Shown here one piece after another: positions 26,855-34,666 of a stretch of DNA of 64,000 bases. Made by a program: the position numbers and the translations under genes. Source of the DNA: Microbispora amethystogenes (GTDB lineage Bacteria > Actinomycetota > Actinomycetes > Streptosporangiales > Streptosporangiaceae). The stretch lies in contig NZ_BOOB01000016.1 in the NCBI RefSeq assembly GCF_016863015.1, positions 124,001 through 188,000 on the forward strand, written 5' to 3'. The notes beneath the pieces are model-generated. The model made no database searches and was not told the origin of the DNA. It saw only the letters and a list, made by a program, of their open reading frames with translations. Positions within the stretch are counted from its first letter, which is position 1; each line of letters starts with the position of its first letter.

Positions 26855-29800
26855 GACCGCCGCCGCCTCGCCCGGCCCGCACCCGGCCCCGAGCAAGGCC
26901 CCAAGGGGGAACCGCGCCGAGGACACCTGCGTGGGAACGGCCGGGAGCAGGGCCGAGGGCAGGCGCGAGGACACGAGCGCGGGCGCGGGTGACAGCCGGG
27001 GCGAGGGCACCGGCGTGGGCACTGGCGAGAGCCGGGGCGAGGGCTGGGCTGAGGACACCGGCATTGGCACTGGCGAGGGCCGGTTCAGGGGCATAGGCGT
27101 GGGCGCGGATGAGAGCTGGGGCGAGGGCCGGGGCGAGGACACGAGCGCGGGCGCGGGTGACAGCCGGGGCGAGGACACCGGCGTGGGCACGACCGGGAGC
27201 AGGGCCGAGGGCAGGCGCGAGGACACGAGCGCGGGCGCGAGCGACAGCCGGGGCGAGGACAGGAGCGCGGTCCGGGCGCGGGCGTGGGTACTCGGGGTGC
27301 GGCACCATGGGCCGGGATCGGCCAGGGCGGTGCGGGACGAGCTGACCAGGATCCGGCCCGATCTCGTGCTGGTCGAGGGCCCGCCCGAGGCCGACGGCCT
27401 GGTGGCGCTCGCCGCCGACCCCGGCATGCGACCGCCGGTCGCGCTCCTGGCGTACATGCCGGGGCAGCCGTCGCGGGCCGCCTTCTGGCCGTTCGCGGAG
27501 TTCTCACCCGAGTGGCAGGCCATCCTCTACGCCACCGGGGCGGGCGCCGAGGTGCGGTTCTGCGACCTGCCAGCCGGCTGCGGCCTCGCGCTCGACGCCG
27601 ACCCCGTGCGCCGCGACCCCATCGGTGAGCTGGCCCGAGCGGCGGGGTACGACGACCCGGAACGGTGGTGGGAGGACCTGGTCGAGCACCGGGGTGAGGC
27701 CGGGACGCTCGACGTCGTCGCCGAGGCGATGCGGGCCGTACGCGACGGGCACGTCGCGGAGGGCACGGAGGCCCGGCGTGAGGCATATATGCGCAGGACG
27801 CTGCGGAAGGCGGCGCGGGAGGGTTTCACCCGCATCGCGGTGGTCTGCGGGGCCTGGCACCTGCCCGCGCTGACCCTGCCTGAGCTGACACCGCCCCATT
27901 CAGCCCTGCCCGATTCAGCCCTGCCTAGTTCGGCTGTGCCTGGTTCGGCTGTGCCTGGTTCGGCTGTGCCCGGATCGGACCTGCCCAAATCGGACCTGCC
28001 CGGATCGGGCCTGTCCGAATCGACGCCGCTTGGACCGCCACCCGGGCCGGCTGTGCCCGGTTCGGCCCTGCCCGGATCGACACCGCCCGGATCGACACCG
28101 CCCGGATCGGCGCCGCTTGGATTGCCATCAGGGCCGGCACCATCCGGGCAGGGCCTGCCGGGGCGTCGCGCCGGCGGGTCGGCTCCGCCGGCCGCGACAG
28201 ACGGGCCCGGCAGCCCGCCCTCGGCGGCGGAGGACGAGCGGCTGCTGCGCGGCCTGCCCAGGGTCAGGGTGGAGATGACGTGGGTGCCGTGGACCCATGG
28301 ACGGCTCGCGGCGGGCGCCGGCTACGGCGCGGGCGTCGCCGCGCCCGGGTGGTACGAGCACCTGTTCACGGCGCCCGACCGGCCGGTGGAGCGCTGGCTC
28401 GCCCGCGCGGCGGCGATCCTGCGCGAGGAGGACCTGCCCGTCTCGTCCGCGCACGTCATCGAGGCCGTACGGCTCGCCGAGGGGCTGGCCGCGCTGCGCG
28501 GCAGGCCGCTCGCCGGGCTGTCGGAGGTCACCGAGGCGGTCAGGGCGGTGCTGTGCGGCGGCGACGAGCTGCCGGTCGAGCTGGTCCAGCGGCGCATGGT
28601 CGTGGGGGAGCGGCTCGGCCGGGTGCCGGACTCCACGCCGATGGTGCCGCTGCGGCGGGACCTGCGCGACGAGCAGCGGCGGCTGCGCATGAAGCCGGAG
28701 GCCCTGACCGGGGAGCATGACCTCGACCTGCGCAAACCGCTCGACCTCGGCCGCAGCCGGCTGCTGCACCGGCTCACCCTGCTGGACGTGCCGTGGGGAA
28801 CCCCGCGACGGGCACGCGGCAAGGGGACGTTCAAGGAGACCTGGTCGCTGGAGTGGCGCCCCGAGCTCGACGTGGCCCTCGTCGAGGCCGCAGTCTGGGG
28901 GATCACGGTCGAGGCGGCGGCGACGGCCCGCGTCCGCGACCTCGCGGGTGGCGCGGGCCTGCCCGAACTGGCCGCGCTTGTCGAGCGCTGCTTGCCGGCC
29001 CATCTCCCCGGCGCGCTGCCGCACGTGCTGGGGATGATCGAGGACCGGGCGGCGGTCGACGGCGAGGTGCGCCACCTCATGGGTGCGCTGCCCGCGCTCG
29101 TGCGGACCCGCCGGTACGGGGACGTACGCGGCACCGAGGGCCTCGCGGGCGTCACCGAGTCGATGCTGGCGCGGATCTGCGCCGGGCTGTCCCCCGCCCT
29201 GTCGGGACTGGACGAGGACGCGGCCCGCGAGATGGCCACGCTGGTGGACGGCGTCCACGCCGCGGCCGGGCTGATGGGAGAGGGCCGGTGGCTCACGACG
29301 TTGTCCGGGATCGCCCGGCGCGACGACCTGCCGGGGTTGCTCGACGGCCGGATCGTGCGGATCCTGTTCGACGCCGGGGCGCTGGAGGACGACGTGGCCG
29401 CCCGCATGGCGCGGTCGATGTCGTCCGGCAACCCCCCGGCCCGGTCCGCGGCCTGGATGGAGGGCTTCCTGTCCGGGGGCGGCCTGCTGCTCGTCCACGA
29501 CGCGCGCCTGCTCGCCACCGTGGACGCCTGGCTCACCGGCCTGTCGCCCGAGGAGTTCGTGGACGTGCTGCCGCTGCTGCGGCGCACGTTCGGCGCCTTC
29601 CCCACGCCGGAGCGGCGGCTGATCGGCAGGCGGGTCCGCTCCGGCTCCGCGCCGGGCTCCGTGCCTGGTGGCGACGGGGCGGACTACGACGACGGGCTGG
29701 CGGCGGCGGCCGTCCGGACGGTGCGGGAGATCCTGGGCCACGGAATCTCCGGCCAGGAGATTCCCGGTCATGAGATTCCCGGTCATGAGATTCCCGGTCA

Positions 29801-30002
29801 TGAGATTCCCGGTCATGAGATTCCCGGTCATGAGATTCCGCGTCGCGAAGTCTCGGGCCGCGAGGGCACAGGAGGTGAAGTGCCGGGGAGGGGGGTCCCG
29901 GGGCCTGACAGCGCGGGGCGCCGAGTCCTGCGGCGCGAGGAACCGGAGTGTGAGGAACCGGGGCGTGAGGAACCGGGGCGTGAGTGGGATGGGGGAGCCT
30001 GA
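26844..30002 (+). CDS. DUF5682 protein with three repeat tracts
   Basis: A 1052-residue protein, unusually long for DUF5682 because of inserts. Residues 1-142 are a disordered repeat leader (EDTSAGAGDSRGE units). The core starts at V143 with VLGVRHHGPGSAR (His154-His155), Glu178 in LVEGPPEADG, and GAWH (His339): the HxxG...E...GxxH layout of TraB/TIKI/EreA-ChaN-like metal-dependent enzymes (inference from motifs). Residues ~350-440 are a PG-rich pentapeptide insert; residues ~455-950 are helical and end in KETWSLEWRPELDVALVEAA, ERCLPAHLPGALPHVLGMI and SGGGLLLVHDARLL blocks; residues 972-996 are five EIPGH repeats. The start overlaps the MoxR stop and its TGA overlaps the VWA ATG. Function unknown. 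Confidence 0.82.
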   Translation: MPAETAAASPGPHPAPSKAPRGNRAEDTCVGTAGSRAEGRREDTSAGAGDSRGEGTGVGTGESRGEGWAEDTGIGTGEGRFRGIGVGADESWGEGRGEDTSAGAGDSRGEDTGVGTTGSRAEGRREDTSAGASDSRGEDRSAVRARAWVLGVRHHGPGSARAVRDELTRIRPDLVLVEGPPEADGLVALAADPGMRPPVALLAYMPGQPSRAAFWPFAEFSPEWQAILYATGAGAEVRFCDLPAGCGLALDADPVRRDPIGELARAAGYDDPERWWEDLVEHRGEAGTLDVVAEAMRAVRDGHVAEGTEARREAYMRRTLRKAAREGFTRIAVVCGAWHLPALTLPELTPPHSALPDSALPSSAVPGSAVPGSAVPGSDLPKSDLPGSGLSESTPLGPPPGPAVPGSALPGSTPPGSTPPGSAPLGLPSGPAPSGQGLPGRRAGGSAPPAATDGPGSPPSAAEDERLLRGLPRVRVEMTWVPWTHGRLAAGAGYGAGVAAPGWYEHLFTAPDRPVERWLARAAAILREEDLPVSSAHVIEAVRLAEGLAALRGRPLAGLSEVTEAVRAVLCGGDELPVELVQRRMVVGERLGRVPDSTPMVPLRRDLRDEQRRLRMKPEALTGEHDLDLRKPLDLGRSRLLHRLTLLDVPWGTPRRARGKGTFKETWSLEWRPELDVALVEAAVWGITVEAAATARVRDLAGGAGLPELAALVERCLPAHLPGALPHVLGMIEDRAAVDGEVRHLMGALPALVRTRRYGDVRGTEGLAGVTESMLARICAGLSPALSGLDEDAAREMATLVDGVHAAAGLMGEGRWLTTLSGIARRDDLPGLLDGRIVRILFDAGALEDDVAARMARSMSSGNPPARSAAWMEGFLSGGGLLLVHDARLLATVDAWLTGLSPEEFVDVLPLLRRTFGAFPTPERRLIGRRVRSGSAPGSVPGGDGADYDDGLAAAAVRTVREILGHGISGQEIPGHEIPGHEIPGHEIPGHEIPGHEIPRREVSGREGTGGEVPGRGVPGPDSAGRRVLRREEPECEEPGREEPGREWDGGA
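26942..27239 (+). repeat. disordered-leader repeats in the DUF5682 gene
   Basis: A block of about 46 bp starting at 26942 recurs almost exactly at 27194, 252 bp (84 codons) later; the sub-unit GAGGACACGAGCGCGGGCGC occurs three times (26967, 27134, ~27219). All spacings keep the frame and give EDTSAG-type peptides. Confidence 0.8.
27890..28150 (+). repeat. 15-bp-period repeats encoding PG pentapeptides
   Basis: Imperfect tandem units of 15 bp, the clearest being three copies of GGTTCGGCTGTGCCT-like sequence around 27930-27975, encode SAVPG, SDLPG and STPPG pentapeptides inserted in the DUF5682 protein between the GAWH motif and the next conserved block. Confidence 0.8.
29757..29831 (+). repeat. 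five perfect 15-bp tandem repeats (EIPGH x5)
   Basis: GAGATTCCCGGTCAT is repeated five times without a mismatch (29757, 29772, 29787, 29802, 29817), with a degenerate copy before and a partial copy after. Perfect identity marks a recent or unstable expansion. Each unit adds Glu-Ile-Pro-Gly-His. Confidence 0.95.
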
Positions 30003-31162
30003 TGGGCGGCGAGGAGGAGCGGCTGCGCCGCTGGCGGCTGGCGCTGGGCGGCGCGGCGGCGGAGAGGGCCATGGAAGGGGGCCTGGAGACGGTGCTGGAG
30101 GGCGCCGACGCCCGGATGGACGCCGCGCTCTCGGCCCTCTACGACGAGCAGGAGCGGCGGGGCGCCGGTCTCGGCGCGTCCGCGCCGCGGGTGGCCCGCT
30201 GGCTGGGAGACATCAGGGAGCACTTCCCCGCCGGTGTCGTGCAGGTCATGCAGAAGGACGCCATCGAACGGCTCGACCTGACCCGGCTGCTGCTGGAGCC
30301 CGAGATGCTGGAGGCGGTCGAGCCCGACGTCCATCTCGTGGGCACCCTGTTGTCGCTGAACCGGCTGATGCCGGAGCGGGCCCGCGAGTCGGCCAGGGCC
30401 GTCGTCCGCACGGTCGTACGGGAGCTGGAGGCGCGGCTGACGCGTCGCACCCTGGCGGCCGTCAGCGGCGCGCTCGACCGATCGGCGAGGACCCATCGGC
30501 CCAGGAGGGCGGCCGAGGTCGACTGGGACCGTACGATCCGGGCGAACCTCGGCAACTACCTGCCCGAGCGGGGGACCGTCGTGCCGTCCCGGCTCGTCGG
30601 ATACGCCCGTGGGCAGCGGGGTGTCCGGCGGGACGTCGTGCTGGCCGTCGACCAGAGTGGTTCGATGGCGGCCTCGGTGGTGTACGCGGGCGTCTTCGCC
30701 GCGGTGCTCGCCTCGATGCGCGCGCTCAGGACCTCGCTCGTGGCCTTCGACACGTCCGTGGTGGACCTCACCGACCAGCTGCGCGACCCCGTCGAGGTGC
30801 TGTTCGGCACTCAGCTCGGCGGCGGCACCGACATCAACCGGGCCGTGGCCTACTGCCAGAACCTGGTGACCCGGCCGGCCGACACGATTCTCCTGCTGGT
30901 CAGCGACCTGTTCGAGGGAGGGCCGAGGGAGGAGATGCTGCGCCGGATCGCCACCATGACCGCCGCCGGGGTCCAGGTGATCGTGTTGCTCGCGCTGTCG
31001 GACGAGGGGGCGCCGCAGTACGACCACGAGAACGCGGCGGCCCTCGCCGCGATGGGAGTGCCGGCCTTCGCCTGCACTCCGGACGCCTTCCCCGAGCTGA
31101 TGGCGGCCGCCATCGAGCGCAGGTCCTACGACCAATGCCGGATGACGCGACCCGGGCAATGA
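30002..31162 (+). CDS. VWA-domain protein of the MoxR cluster
   Basis: A 386-residue protein with an N-terminal helical part (residues 1-~210, EEERLRRWRLALGGAAAERAM and LDRSARTHRPRRAAEVDWDRT) and a C-terminal von Willebrand A domain with a complete MIDAS: DxSxS in AVDQSGSMA (Asp217, Ser219, Ser221), Thr in GGGTDINRA, and Asp in LLVSDLFEGG. VWA proteins coded with MoxR ATPases bind the ATPase and a client via the metal site. ATG 30002 overlaps the DUF5682 stop by one base (TGATG), so it is translated as the last gene of the operon. No membrane segment or signal peptide; cytoplasmic. Confidence 0.92.
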   Translation: MGGEEERLRRWRLALGGAAAERAMEGGLETVLEGADARMDAALSALYDEQERRGAGLGASAPRVARWLGDIREHFPAGVVQVMQKDAIERLDLTRLLLEPEMLEAVEPDVHLVGTLLSLNRLMPERARESARAVVRTVVRELEARLTRRTLAAVSGALDRSARTHRPRRAAEVDWDRTIRANLGNYLPERGTVVPSRLVGYARGQRGVRRDVVLAVDQSGSMAASVVYAGVFAAVLASMRALRTSLVAFDTSVVDLTDQLRDPVEVLFGTQLGGGTDINRAVAYCQNLVTRPADTILLLVSDLFEGGPREEMLRRIATMTAAGVQVIVLLALSDEGAPQYDHENAAALAAMGVPAFACTPDAFPELMAAAIERRSYDQCRMTRPGQ

Positions 31163-31179
31163 TTTGTAAGGTCCGTATC

Positions 31180-32544
31180 ATGACTTCGGTAATGTCCGCT
31201 CCACCCGTCTTCAGCCAGCGTTACCGCTCCCTGAGTGTGGGGATCGTGGCCCTGGTGATGCTCGTGGCGTTCGAGTATCTGGCGGTGGCCACCGCGATGC
31301 CGCTGATCGGCCGGGAGCTGAACGGCTACCGCCTCTACGGCCTCGCGTTCAGCGGCGGCATGGCGGCCAACGTCATCGCCACGGTGGTCGGCGGGCGCTG
31401 GAGCGACGCGCGGGGGCCGTTCCCCGCCCTGTGGACGGGGGTCGGGGGGTTCGTCGCCGGGCTGGCCGTCTCGGGGTTCGCGCCCACCATGGAGGTCTTC
31501 CTCGCCGGCCGGTTCCTCCAGGGACTCGGCGGCGGCCTGTTCAACGTGGCGTTGTACGTCCTCGTCGCCCAGGCCTACCCCTCCGCCATGCACCCGAGGG
31601 TGTTCTCGGCGCTGGCCGCGGCCTGGGTGCTGCCGTCGGTGGTCGGCCCGGCGATCACCGGCTTCGTGGCGGAGTCCTGGAGCTGGCGCTGGATCTTCCT
31701 GGGCGTGGCGGTGCTGTCGGCCCCCGCCGCGCTGGTGATGTGGCGCGGCCTGCCCGAGCCTGCCGGGCAGCCGAGGGAGGCGATGGGCCGGGCCTTCCTG
31801 CCCCGGTTCGCCTGGGGCGTGTGCGCCGCCGTCGGCGCGGCCCTGCTGCAGTACGGCAGCGGCGCCGCGGGCGCGGGGGTCCTGCTGGCGGGCGCCGGGC
31901 TGGTGGTCCTCGCGCTGGCGCTGCCGAGACTGCTGCCCCGGGGCACGCTGCGCGCCGCCCGGGGCCTGCCCACGGTGATCGCGCTACGGGGCCTGGCCGC
32001 CGGGTCGTTCTTCGCCGCCGAGGTGTTCGTCCCGCTGATGCTGGTCCGGGAGCGGCACCTGAACACGGCCGAGGCCGGTCTCGCGCTCACCGGGGGCGCC
32101 CTGGCCTGGTCGCTCGGCTCGTGGATCCAGGGGCGCAGGCCCCACGCGCGGGCGCTGACCATCCGTCTCGGCGCGACGCTGATCGCCGCCGGCATCTGCG
32201 TCACCACCCTCGTGGTCGTCCCCGCCACGCCGGTCGTCGTGGCGTTCGCGGGCTGGCTGGTGGCGGGCCTGGGCATCGGCATGGTCTTCCCGACGCTGTC
32301 GGTGCTGGTGCTGGAGCTGTCCGCGCCGGGGGAGGCGGGCCGCAACAGCGCCTCGCTGAGCATCGGTGAATCGGTCTTCGCGGTCGTCGCCGTCGCGGTC
32401 ACCGGCGCCCTGTTCGCGGCGTACGGGGGCAGGTCGTGGGTCTACGTGACGTGCCTCGGCCTGCTGGTCGTCATGGCCGTCACGGCCGCGGTCGTGGGCG
32501 GCCGGTTCGAGCACCGCCGTGAACCGGGCACCATGGAGGTCTAG
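31180..32544 (+). CDS. MFS transporter
   Basis: A 454-residue major-facilitator protein with about 12 or more hydrophobic segments starting at VGIVALVMLVAFEYLAVATA. The helix 2-3 loop GGRWSDARGP is a variant of the MFS motif A, and RFLQGLGGGLFNVALYVLVA is the helix 4-5 region typical of drug:H+ antiporters. Substrate unknown; efflux is the likely direction. TAAGGT (31167-31172) lies 7 bases before the ATG at 31180, so it probably has its own leaderless promoter although it is only 17 bases after the VWA gene. It may still be read through from the upstream operon. Confidence 0.85.
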   Translation: MTSVMSAPPVFSQRYRSLSVGIVALVMLVAFEYLAVATAMPLIGRELNGYRLYGLAFSGGMAANVIATVVGGRWSDARGPFPALWTGVGGFVAGLAVSGFAPTMEVFLAGRFLQGLGGGLFNVALYVLVAQAYPSAMHPRVFSALAAAWVLPSVVGPAITGFVAESWSWRWIFLGVAVLSAPAALVMWRGLPEPAGQPREAMGRAFLPRFAWGVCAAVGAALLQYGSGAAGAGVLLAGAGLVVLALALPRLLPRGTLRAARGLPTVIALRGLAAGSFFAAEVFVPLMLVRERHLNTAEAGLALTGGALAWSLGSWIQGRRPHARALTIRLGATLIAAGICVTTLVVVPATPVVVAFAGWLVAGLGIGMVFPTLSVLVLELSAPGEAGRNSASLSIGESVFAVVAVAVTGALFAAYGGRSWVYVTCLGLLVVMAVTAAVVGGRFEHRREPGTMEV

Positions 32545-32641
32545 GGACTCCCGGAAATCCCGCCGCGGAGCCCGGCCGTCCGGGCGCGAAGCCCCGGAAC
32601 GGCCGCCGGCAGGGACAAGGGAAAGAAACGAGGAGATCCGA

Positions 32642-33637
32642 GTGCCGCGTGTCCGGGAGCTGGAGGTCTTCAGGATGACCCTGCCGTACGGCAGGCGTCC
32701 GGAGACCGTCCTGGTGAAGATCACGGACTACGGCGGCATGGTCGGCTGGGGCGAGGCCGTCGATCCGGCCGGTGCCGGGCCGCTGGAGCGGGCCCTGCCC
32801 GCGCTCGTCGGCCTCGACTGGGAACACCCGTCGGAGCTGGGGGACAATCCGGGCGGCGCGGCCGGTGACATGGCCTGCTGGGACCTGTGGGGCCGCATGA
32901 ACGGCGTTCCGCTCGCCCACGCCCTCGGCGGCACCCGCACGTCGCTGATCGCGACGGTCAGGCTGACGGCGGACCGCTCGCTGGAGAGCATGGTCGCCCG
33001 GGTGAACCGGCACGTCTGCGCGGGCTACGGGCACGTGACGCTGGACGTCCACCCCGGCTGGGACGTCGAGCCGCTGCGGGCCGTGCGCGCCGCCTACCCC
33101 GGCCTGGCCATCGCGGTGGACGGGCGCGGCGCCTACACCGAGATCTCCCAGCTGGAGGCGCTGGACTCCTACGGGGTGGTGGCCATCGAGCGCCCCTTCA
33201 AGGACCTGCTGACCAGCGCCGACCTGCAGGACCGGGTGTCGGCCGCAGTCGCGGTCGAGGTGGCCTCCGTGGCCGAGCTGGACGAGGCGATGCGCCTCGG
33301 CGCGGGCCGGGCGCTGCTGCTGCGGCCGGCGAAACTCGGCTCTCTCGGCACCGCGCGGCGCGCGCACGACCACGCGGCGGAGGCCGGGTGGGACATCGTC
33401 TGCGCCGGCGGCCTCGGGGCGGGACTGGCCCGGGCCGCGACGGTCGCCGTCGCCAGCCTGCCCGGCTGCACCCTGCCCAGCGACGTGGCGGAGCCGCCGC
33501 GCAGCGCTCAGGTGGTGCTTCCGCCGGTCGGCGCGTCCGGCGGGGTCGTCGCCGTGCCGCTCACCCAGCCGGGCCTCGGCCACACCGTGGACGAGGACCG
33601 CGTGCGCCGCATGGCCCGCGAGTCGTTCCACGTCTGA
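32642..33637 (+). CDS. enolase-superfamily (MenC/NAAAR-like) protein lacking catalytic lysines
   Basis: A 331-residue protein aligning with o-succinylbenzoate synthase / N-acylamino-acid racemase: LPYGRRPETVLVKITDYGG, WGEAV, GGAAGDMACWDLWGR, GYGHVTLDVHPGWDVEPLRA, ALDSYGVVAIERPF, and ASLPGCTLPSDV. Normal enzymes read KxKIKPGWD; here it is TLDVHPGWD, so both lysines of the KxK base are lost. The first metal Asp (AVDGRGAY) and the Glu of IERP remain, but the LDES third ligand reads VEVAS and the second base lysine (INIKPG) reads LLLRPAKLG. A pseudoenzyme or a changed activity is likely. GAGGAG precedes the GTG at 32642; an upstream in-frame extension overlaps the MFS gene. Confidence 0.8.
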   Translation: MPRVRELEVFRMTLPYGRRPETVLVKITDYGGMVGWGEAVDPAGAGPLERALPALVGLDWEHPSELGDNPGGAAGDMACWDLWGRMNGVPLAHALGGTRTSLIATVRLTADRSLESMVARVNRHVCAGYGHVTLDVHPGWDVEPLRAVRAAYPGLAIAVDGRGAYTEISQLEALDSYGVVAIERPFKDLLTSADLQDRVSAAVAVEVASVAELDEAMRLGAGRALLLRPAKLGSLGTARRAHDHAAEAGWDIVCAGGLGAGLARAATVAVASLPGCTLPSDVAEPPRSAQVVLPPVGASGGVVAVPLTQPGLGHTVDEDRVRRMARESFHV

Positions 33638-33794
33638 GAGCGCGGCGGAGGCCGGAAGGGTCGTGTCGACGCCCGCGTCGGCGTTTGTGTGCAGGACGTG
33701 GCCTCGAAGGGCGCCCGGGGGCCGCTGTAGAAGGTGGACATATGGGATCGACCTTCGTGATGACGCCACGAGCATAGAGCTCTGATCGCGGCGG

Positions 33795-34658
33795 TCAGAG
33801 GAGATGTCTGCTCTGGGCGAGGAGGTCGCACTGGTCACGCCAGCGGCCGTCGGCGAATCCCATGACGACGTGGGTGGCGCCTGCCGCTCGGAATTCGTTC
33901 AGGCGGTGCGCGGCCTCGTCGGGGCTGCCGACGATTGGAAGGCCGGCGGCTTCGATGCCGTACGCGTTCGCGATGGCGGCGGCGATACGGGCGCGGCCGC
34001 TTACACCGTCGCCCAGCGCTCCCGTGGTTCCGACGGCGATGTCACGGGGTGAGTCGGCCAGTTCGGCGAGCCGGGCGGCACCGGCGGCGACCTGCGCGGG
34101 CGGTATCAGTGACGGGAACCAGCCGTCACCGGCCCGTGCGGCGCGCCGGATGGCGATCGGGGAGGCGTTGCCGACCCAGATGGGCGGTCTGGTGACCGCC
34201 GGCGACAGTTCGACGTTGTGTGCGCCGATCCGTACCCGTTCACCGGCGAGCAGCGCGGGCAGCAGATCCAGGGCACGGTCGGTCCGTGGCCCGCGTTCGG
34301 CGTAGTCGACCTCGGCCGCCGCCCACTGCCTGGCATCACCTCCGGAGCCGACGCCGAGGATCAGCCGCCCGCCAGACAGGTGCTGGAGGCTCGCGACCTG
34401 TTTCGCGGCCCAGGCCAGCGGCCGGATCGCCGGGACGAAGACGCCCGCGCCGATCGAGATCCTGTCGGTGACGGCGGCCGCGGTGGCCAGCGCCGCGACG
34501 ATGTCGAGCGAGGGGCGCCCCGTCATCAGGTGATCGCCGAGCCACACGCTGTCCATGCCCGCGGCCTCCGCGTGACGCGCCGCGACGCGGAGGTCGATAC
34601 CGTCGCGCGCTTGGACCTCCAGGGACGGCAGAACGACGCCGACCTTCATTTCACCCAT
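33795..34658 (-). CDS. LLM-class (F420-type) flavin-dependent oxidoreductase
   Basis: A 287-residue luciferase-like TIM-barrel protein: VGVVLPSLE, GMDSVWLGDHLM, ISIGAGVFVPAIRPLAWAAKQVASL, LSGGRLILGVGSGGD, PIWVGNASPIAIRRAARAGDGWFP. These match actinobacterial LLM proteins that use F420 or FMN. Substrate unknown. The gene starts 8 bases after the stop of the quinone oxidoreductase gene on the same strand, so both are expected to be read from the SoxR-controlled promoter and to act in redox-cycling-compound defence. The N-terminus is MGEMKV; the second Met is an alternative start. Confidence 0.88.
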   Translation of the reverse strand: MGEMKVGVVLPSLEVQARDGIDLRVAARHAEAAGMDSVWLGDHLMTGRPSLDIVAALATAAAVTDRISIGAGVFVPAIRPLAWAAKQVASLQHLSGGRLILGVGSGGDARQWAAAEVDYAERGPRTDRALDLLPALLAGERVRIGAHNVELSPAVTRPPIWVGNASPIAIRRAARAGDGWFPSLIPPAQVAAGAARLAELADSPRDIAVGTTGALGDGVSGRARIAAAIANAYGIEAAGLPIVGSPDEAAHRLNEFRAAGATHVVMGFADGRWRDQCDLLAQSRHLL

Positions 34659-34666
34659 GGGTTCGC

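Noticed and set aside
29757-29831. CRISPR-like array
   Set aside because: The 15-bp units are directly adjacent with no spacers and lie in frame in a coding gene.
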